51,000 bases of DNA from Glandiceps talaboti (taxonomy: Eukaryota > Hemichordata > Enteropneusta > Spengelidae), in contig NC_135551.1 of the NCBI RefSeq assembly GCF_964340395.1, positions 22,432,503-22,483,502 of the forward strand, written 5' to 3'. The notes below the pieces were generated by a model, which was not told the origin of the DNA, did no database searches, and worked only from the letters and a program-made list of their open reading frames with translations. This document shows, one piece after another, positions 44,796-51,000 of the stretch. The translations under genes and the position numbers were made by a program. Position 1 is the stretch's first letter. The number at the start of each line of letters is the position of its first letter.

Positions 44796-45075
44796 TACAA
44801 AACACTAAAATCTCAATACTTAATACTAAAAAACAAGAACTAAAAGAAATTAATCCTTGTATAGAAAATTCCTCAATCAAAACTCCTAGCACTCAAATAC
44901 ATATTTAGATTATAACTTGTATTTTGTATTATGTTATTATTCTCAATATACTGCCTATAGAGTCATTTTTAGAAAAAAAAAACCAACAGAGTTTAAAACC
45001 AAAGACTTGTACTTTAGCATCAAGTAAAACCCCTATTTTTTTTGTAACCTTAAATATTGTCAATTTCACTCCAAC

Positions 45076-45164
45076 TAGACTGTAAGATATGTCGTCTTGT
45101 TCAGCCCTATCAGGTGTCTTAACCCCAGTGATAGCATGGCATAAGTGTCGTATCTTACAGACTA
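45076..45164. mobile_element. Family-A MITE, copy 3
   Basis: 89 bp, TAGACTGTAAGATATGTCGT at the left and CGTATCTTACAGACTA at the right, with core TTGTTCAGCCCTATCAGG as in copy 2. Flanks CACTCCAAC and CACTAAAAC match 7 of 9. Confidence 0.8.
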
Positions 45165-46314
45165 CACTAAAACCTAAGTTTAAAATATCAAATAAAAAAC
45201 TTACGAAAATTAGAATCCTACTTCATATTTAAAATTTATTGAACTTTGACCTCAAGTATACATGTCTTGAACTACAGCAGTGGAAACAATCAGTGTCTGG
45301 GATTAACCTCAAAATATTTTATAATCTGTCTTATTATGAACATAATTTATAAGTAATGTTGTGCGTTTGTAATCTGAAATCTAATAATGATTTTTATGTT
45401 GCAAGATTAAAGTGTCCATGTCAAGACATGACATTGATGTGTTGTCTGTTTTGATTGAAATTAGACAACCTTACCTTGACTGTAACTTTTAAGGTTCACT
45501 GTTGTTTACACTGTTAGTTACTTGATACAAACTAATGGTTCACTAGAGTGCCAACAATGACCAGTCTTTCAATGTAGATTTGACCTTGCTCATCCAGTGG
45601 AGTAGTGAAGTGGGAAACATAACATTGACTGTGGTTTCTGTGTAGTTTGAGACCACTAACCAGGGATAAACCGATAACAATGTACCTGGCTAAAACAGCT
45701 ACATACTTTCTCTCCATTTTTTCAACAAATTACAGACTATGTCCTTGCAGACAGAGATGTCATCCCTATAGTTTTGCTGTGTTCTTTAGAGAGACTGAAC
45801 CTTAGGTTTTGCCATGTTATTCTTACTCTATTCAGCTAGCCCTATAGTTACAGCTTGAATGGTTACCAACCTTAGACTTTATATACGAGCCAATTCAAGC
45901 AGTTTCAGGCAATCTGTTTGGATTTAGTCAGACCTTCTTGTGCTATATTGTAACCCCTTAATAACAAAACTCTGTGTTAGGGAACACACTTTTATAACAC
46001 ACACCCACAATAGACTACGTTATAATAAACACCCATTTATGGATTTCATAGAGTACACACTTCACTATAACGAACACCTCATTATAATGAACATTTGTCA
46101 TTTCTCCAAATGAGATTATTATAAAGTGGTAACAGTGTGCTCCTGACGAGTTCTGTCATTGGGTGATAGTAAAGTCAATAGTGACACTTGTAAGATGTGA
46201 TTGGTTGTCATAATTTGCTGTGCAGAACTTAATATGTAAATATTTGAACCTACTAAATCATTCTTAAGCCATTCTGCTGGCAAAAGTTGTCTGTCTTTTT
46301 GTGAGTCAAGTACA

Positions 46315-46320
46315 AATAAA
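46315..46320 (+). terminator. Candidate polyadenylation signal AATAAA
   Basis: AATAAA in a unique-looking stretch 2.2 kb after the stop codon. It competes with 45191-45196, and neither is proven. Confidence 0.25.
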
Positions 46321-46533
46321 ATGACTGAAGAACTAACACTCTGTCATTGGTAGTTTTGCTCCACTGTGTGCCCTGATTGGTTATCTTAAGATTTGTATAT
46401 ATTTTGGGATTTTTATTCACCCAATAGACTGATAGTTACGCATAATTTGCATATTGACATCAGGTAAACACCTGTATTGTTTATATTTATATATATCAGC
46501 AAATCACAACTTGCAAAGACAGATAATACTTGT

Positions 46534-46534
46534 G

Positions 46535-46572
<38 letters not shown>

Positions 46573-46573
46573 A
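46534..46573. repeat. (GATT)n microsatellite
   Basis: About nine to ten GATT units in tandem. Confidence 0.95.
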
Positions 46574-46949
46574 GTATTATGAAATCAGACTTGTATATCA
46601 ATACATGAAAAGAGAGTACTTTATAGTATATATATAAGCTTATGCATGATTTATTTCATCATAGCATATATTATCAGAAGACTGTAATTGACAAGAACAA
46701 CCAAGCTATGTTCTCTCAGTTTTATAAAGTGCTATTTGGTATTTGTATGCTAAATTTCAGATACTAAGTTTATTGACAGCATTTTGCATTTTTTTAAAAT
46801 AAAATTAGGAAATCTTACAAAGTTGTTACATTTTATATATTCTCTTTACAATCACTTGTATTCAGAAGTAAGCAGTCCATTTGACCAGTAGTTTATAGTG
46901 TTACGCCATATTCTGGTTACTGAAGTTCCAGCCATTTCTCAGGTAACCA

Positions 46950-46963
46950 CCACAAGAGGGCGC
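46950..46963 (+). promoter_or_regulatory. CTCF-like core motif
   Basis: CCACAAGAGGGCGC differs from the CTCF core at one position and has the same orientation as the motif at 36873. Function is inferred. Confidence 0.35.
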
Positions 46964-48812
46964 ATCAGATTTGGCAAAGTGAGGGCTAAAATTTGTGTCA
47001 TGGCCACTGGTTGCATGAAGCAGTGAATGAAATGTGTGAAAGAACTCTGAATGTTCATAACAGAGTATTACAGTAGTAGTTAGGAATGTTTTGATTACTG
47101 ATAGTCAGTATCGTGAGAACAACATAGAGAATGTCTGCTGTCTGCTGTCTTTATGTAGCAGTACTAATCTGGCTCTCACATCCTGTCAACAAATGGCTTG
47201 TGAACAGCACTCCTAGTGGTCAAACCTTGAAATATTTTATCTTTCCTATAACCGGAATATGGCGTAATGGGTAGTTTATATCGTGATGTTTATAAGGACA
47301 GTTTGATACTATCAACACCCACACACAAGGAATGTTCCTGATAAAAGGGGAATTCAATCCATAGTCTATGTAATACACAGATTGGGCTATGTTTGAGGGA
47401 ACCCAGGTGAAAGTCATGTACTAGGTGTCACCTGTCTTATCACATGACCATTTCAGACATACCATAATATTTATACAGACTGTGTGTACATGAATACACC
47501 ACAACCTTTACACTTCTGGTCAAATTGTCTACTGTAATGTTTTCATCCCAATTACATATACTTGTAGATAGTTTATCATAAATTAACTTTGCTAACTATT
47601 GTCACAGACAAAGTATTTGTCTCTGTCTGTATACTTGTACAGTGTCGGTGAATGCAATAACTTTCATTTTATCATACACTATATATCAAATGTACTTTTT
47701 TTGATAATTTTATTTCATGTGCCATGATTATTTTGTCATCTTCATTCATTTTATTGATGAAAAGTGACTGTATTGCAAATCAACAATACGTTTATGACAG
47801 TACATATCAACATTTTTGTATGACAAGAAATCGGTTTTTATATTTCCTGATTTTTGTAACTTAATTCCTAATTAGTAATTTCAACTGTTTTTCCAATTTT
47901 AGAATAGCATTAGAATTGTTTTTGGCTAATATAGTATACTAAAGTCTATCGGTAGTGACACCTTGCTATTCCAGACACCTTTCAAATTCAAGAAATGTAA
48001 ACTAATCACATATATTAATTAGTTATGGAATACACGCTGTGCACTTGCACAGTCTAAAAAAGCCACCACAGTTGTCAGTTTCTCAGCATCTTTGAAAATC
48101 TGTAGATGGATATCTCTTTCATTGAAAGTAACTTTTAAACAAAATGCCTGCGAAGTAACTGCAGAGACCATAGGTACAAATCATTTCACTTGGAAAATTT
48201 ACAAGTTTTGCATTCAAACATGATGTCACAGGCATAACAGGATGTGTTTCTGTCATTTCCTGAATCTGGCCTCAGAGCTAATTTTGTCAGTGAGTAACAG
48301 TATACTTGACTGTGTAGGTCGATCCTGAGAGTGATTATTTCAGTGTGCAATGTATTACCATTGTGAGGTGTAAATACAGAAAAAAATTACCATGCTCATA
48401 ATTTTGTCACTCCTCTGCTAACTACAATGTATATCCAATTTGATATTCTTGACCAAGCCATAATATACCAACCTGATCACCTTGTACAGAACACAGATTC
48501 TTTGTTTTTGTTGTTATTTATTTTCTTATGTATATATATGGTATAACTTTTGTCAATTATTTCATCTAAGGCCATGATAGCTGCAACTGTGTCATTTTTG
48601 ACAGCAGAAGACCTACCCAATTCCAAGAAAAGTTTACTTCAGTCTTTCTGAAATTGCTACTTCAGTATCAATAAGTCACAGGCCAGTTTTAGTGTATACT
48701 TGATCATCAACAACTAGTAGACAGATATATTAGATAGAAGGATTACATTGATTCCAGGAAAGGTTTAAGTATTTTTGCACCTTTATAATACCATTTAAGA
48801 CTATCTGACAAT

Positions 48813-48926
48813 TAGACTGTAAGATATGTCGTGACATTCCACGCCCTCACCGGCCTCCTCTCTCTGGGAGGGGTTGGCATGGCCGATGTGTGAGGGTGCC
48901 CCGTCACCGATGTACCTTACAGACTA
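48813..48926. mobile_element. Family-A MITE, copy 4
   Basis: 114 bp, left end TAGACTGTAAGATATGTC, right end TGTACCTTACAGACTA, with an inner stem shared with copy 1 (GCCCTCACCGG / CCGATGTGTGAGGG). It is flanked by identical TCTGACAAT at 48804-48812 and 48927-48935. Confidence 0.88.
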
Positions 48927-49599
48927 TCTGACAATGTGATGTTGTGATTTACGGCTATATGTGTAGTTCAATTATTGGACACTTGAATATGTGTTAGCAA
49001 TTATAACTAACAACAAATTCATGTCACCTGAAATATAACTTACCTCTCTTTGTATGGCTATACATGGCATGAAAATCACGATCATTCAATTTCTTGGTCA
49101 ACGTCATGACTTCCAGTATATACACACTATACATGCATTGCTATAGATGTGTGTGAATGAGTTCTCGTTCTTTTTAGACCCTCTAGCATGAGGCAAAATG
49201 CTATTACATGTACTGAGAATTGACCACCATTCTGAACGGAAATGTTGTAAAAAAATATGACTTCGTCAGCAGTTGCAGCTATCATGTCTTTGGTTTATTA
49301 ATTGAGACACAACAGAATAAGAGATTCTAGAGTTGATTGTCTGTGAATTGAAACTGGTTGAATTCAATCAACTTAACCCAATCACATATACATCCACATC
49401 AATTGCTTAATAATGCTATAAAGCAATATAGTACAGTTTGCATTTTTGACCAATTCATCCTTCAGGCAAATCTTTGTGAAGGCTAGCAAAATAGGGCAAC
49501 AGAGCAATTTTGAAGTCAGATTGAAGTTGTTGATGTTAGGTGAAAGATGAATTTTTTTTCAAGTGCATCTTTGAAATTCATTTATTAGGGAAAGAGAAA

Positions 49600-49935
49600 T
49601 TACAAAAGTGGAGTGTGGGGTGGGGTTTGATAGTCAGCTGTGTGACCAAATGTGAGAGAGGGATAGGTAGATAGTTAGCTGAAATACAAAATGTACAGGG
49701 GAGGGGTTGTTAGAGTAAGCTGTAAATGTAAAAAAAAAAAGGGAAGGGGTTTGATAGTCAGCTGAGAGACCAGATTTAAAGGGGGGGGGGGGCGACTGTT
49801 AGCTATCATACAAATGCCGGGGATTGGGGTTAGAGTCAGCTGTGAGACCAAATGTGTAAAAAAAAAGGGGGGGGGGGGGCACTCAGCCATGATACAAACT
49901 TCAAGAGAGAGGGGGGGGGGGGGGGGGGGGCTGAA
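49600..49935. repeat. Tandem repeat with poly-G/poly-A runs
   Basis: About four degenerate units carry GGGGTTTGATAGTCAGCTG or TTAGAGTCAGCTGTGAGACC followed by poly-A and long poly-G runs (up to roughly 20 G near 49911-49930). Confidence 0.85.
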
Positions 49936-50171
49936 TAGAAAACTGTTTGCCCAAAAGTAAACTTATCCTTCCTATGTAGGAAAAGAATACTACATCTGAA
50001 GTATGTCTATTGATACATATTTGAATTCAACCTTATCTACATACGAAGATTTTTATCTGAACAAATTGGTATAACACATCTAGCTATCCATAATTGACAT
50101 GATGCATTCCAGTATATGTTGAACAGGCTATGCAATAAAGGGTTGAAAACTGATTAATTCACAACAACTGT

Positions 50172-50256
50172 CAGCCCAGAGACTTAATTCGCTATTTGAT
50201 TATAACATATTAGCATGGCAAATAACTTAAAGCCAGATCACCAAGTCTGTGGGCTA
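50172..50256. mobile_element. MITE, 'AGCCCAGAGACTTG' family, copy 3
   Basis: The left arm CAGCCCAGAGACTT and right arm AAGTCTGTGGGCTA form an imperfect inverted repeat around an AT-rich loop. No clear target duplication. Confidence 0.6.
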
Positions 50257-51000
50257 CACACATATAAACAGTGGTAACACTTTCCAGACCATAGCTAGTA
50301 TTTCAAGCCCACTACAAACAAGATGACCACCCCACTTATCAAATAGCCTGTCCACAAATACAGCTATGCTGAGTGCGTCCAAATAGTCCTGTTACTATAG
50401 TAACCGTTGATGTAAAATAAAGTTATGATTTGGTAAAGAGGACAAATCCTACAGGGACATGCTATAATCAGTGATTTATTTCAAAATGTGCCAAGTGCAT
50501 TTAGTCTGGTCCACAGCTGACTGTCAAAGTTGTTTTCAATTTTTATCATGTCAACTTTATAAAACTTCATCTTTATAAAACTTAACCAGCTATAACATTT
50601 ATGTGTGTGTATTTTTTTTTTGTCAAATCAGATTGTGTAATATGATTATTCATAATTTACTTTTACAGATATAAATCCCATGATAAAAAGAGATTATTTT
50701 GAAATTATAGTTTTTGTATTTATTTCACTTTAAGAAGAGAGGGCAGAGATTATTGGATTTTTTTTTGATAATTGAGGAAACTGTTGTGTGTTAAATCACT
50801 ACATTGATGATTTGTATGGCATTGGCAGTACATTATGTAAGGACAGTGTAACTGTTATTGTAAATGCTAATGTTTGATTTGGTGACAAAAGATAGCAAAA
50901 TAAATCATCCCAACCACATTTAAACTATTTGTCAGTGATTATCATTCACTAATGAATGGGTGTCCAGTGTGTGTATGTATTTGGTGTGTGTTCAGATAAA

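Larger units (their letters stand above)
45165..48812. other. 3' flanking/intergenic DNA
   Basis: No exon recognised. Candidate AATAAA polyadenylation signals are at 45191 and 46315; which one is used cannot be told. Also seen: TATAA(T/C)GAACACC-like repeats (about 45985-46110), a GATT array (46534-46573) and a CTCF-like motif (46950-46963). Confidence 0.6.
48927..51000. other. Intergenic DNA
   Basis: No gene recognised. Contains a G-rich tandem repeat (49600-49935) and a MITE (about 50172-50256); otherwise AT-rich and featureless. Confidence 0.6.

Overview
The window is animal nuclear DNA. It has one large multi-exon gene with GT-AG introns, long non-coding stretches, many microsatellites and tandem repeats, and short foldback transposon relics; no prokaryotic gene organisation is visible. 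Composition is AT-rich, and the palindromic TGTACA/CATGTACATG word recurs throughout. The protein aligns by eye with vertebrate CEP97 but the repeats do not look vertebrate, so a marine invertebrate bilaterian is my best guess. I cannot name the phylum.

The gene lies on the + strand. It covers 8003-44149 and is open at its 5' end: 13 exons join in one frame with matching splice phases to give 2123 codons and a stop at 44147-44149. Exons at 8003-25367 encode the last leucine-rich repeats, the LRR cap and the conserved '[13 protein letters not shown]' segment of CEP97, the centriole-capping partner of CP110. The exon at 27180-28209 ends with a calmodulin-type IQ motif, and exons at 30896-37222 add an apparent coiled coil. 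From 37673 the gene departs from the vertebrate model. It encodes a fibronectin type III-like domain split over two exons, then a roughly 1250-residue low-complexity tail (exons 38305-40600 and 42596-44149). The start codon and first LRR exons were not found in 1-8002 and probably lie upstream of the window.

Layout: 1-8002 is non-coding (5' intron or upstream DNA) with duplications, long GA/CT tracts and a MITE. 8003-8496 holds two LRR exons. 8497-23799 contains two introns of over 7 kb, full of tandem repeats, with one small exon between. 23800-28209 holds the LRR cap to IQ exons. 28210-37111 has small coiled-coil exons in repeat-rich introns. 37112-40600 holds the last coiled-coil exon, the FN3 exons and the long tail exon. 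40601-42595 is an intron with a minisatellite and a MITE. 42596-44149 is the terminal coding exon. 44150-51000 is 3' UTR and intergenic DNA with no gene I can recognise.

The most interesting observations are: (1) the CEP97 + FN3 + giant tail architecture; (2) a family of 89-114 bp TAG...CTA foldback elements, four copies each flanked by 9-bp direct repeats, which suggests a Mutator-like MITE, plus related families; (3) a coding minisatellite in the last exon whose unit is a direct-repeat-1 nuclear-receptor half-site pair, with a piece copied into the 3' flank; and (4) repeats placed directly at splice sites.
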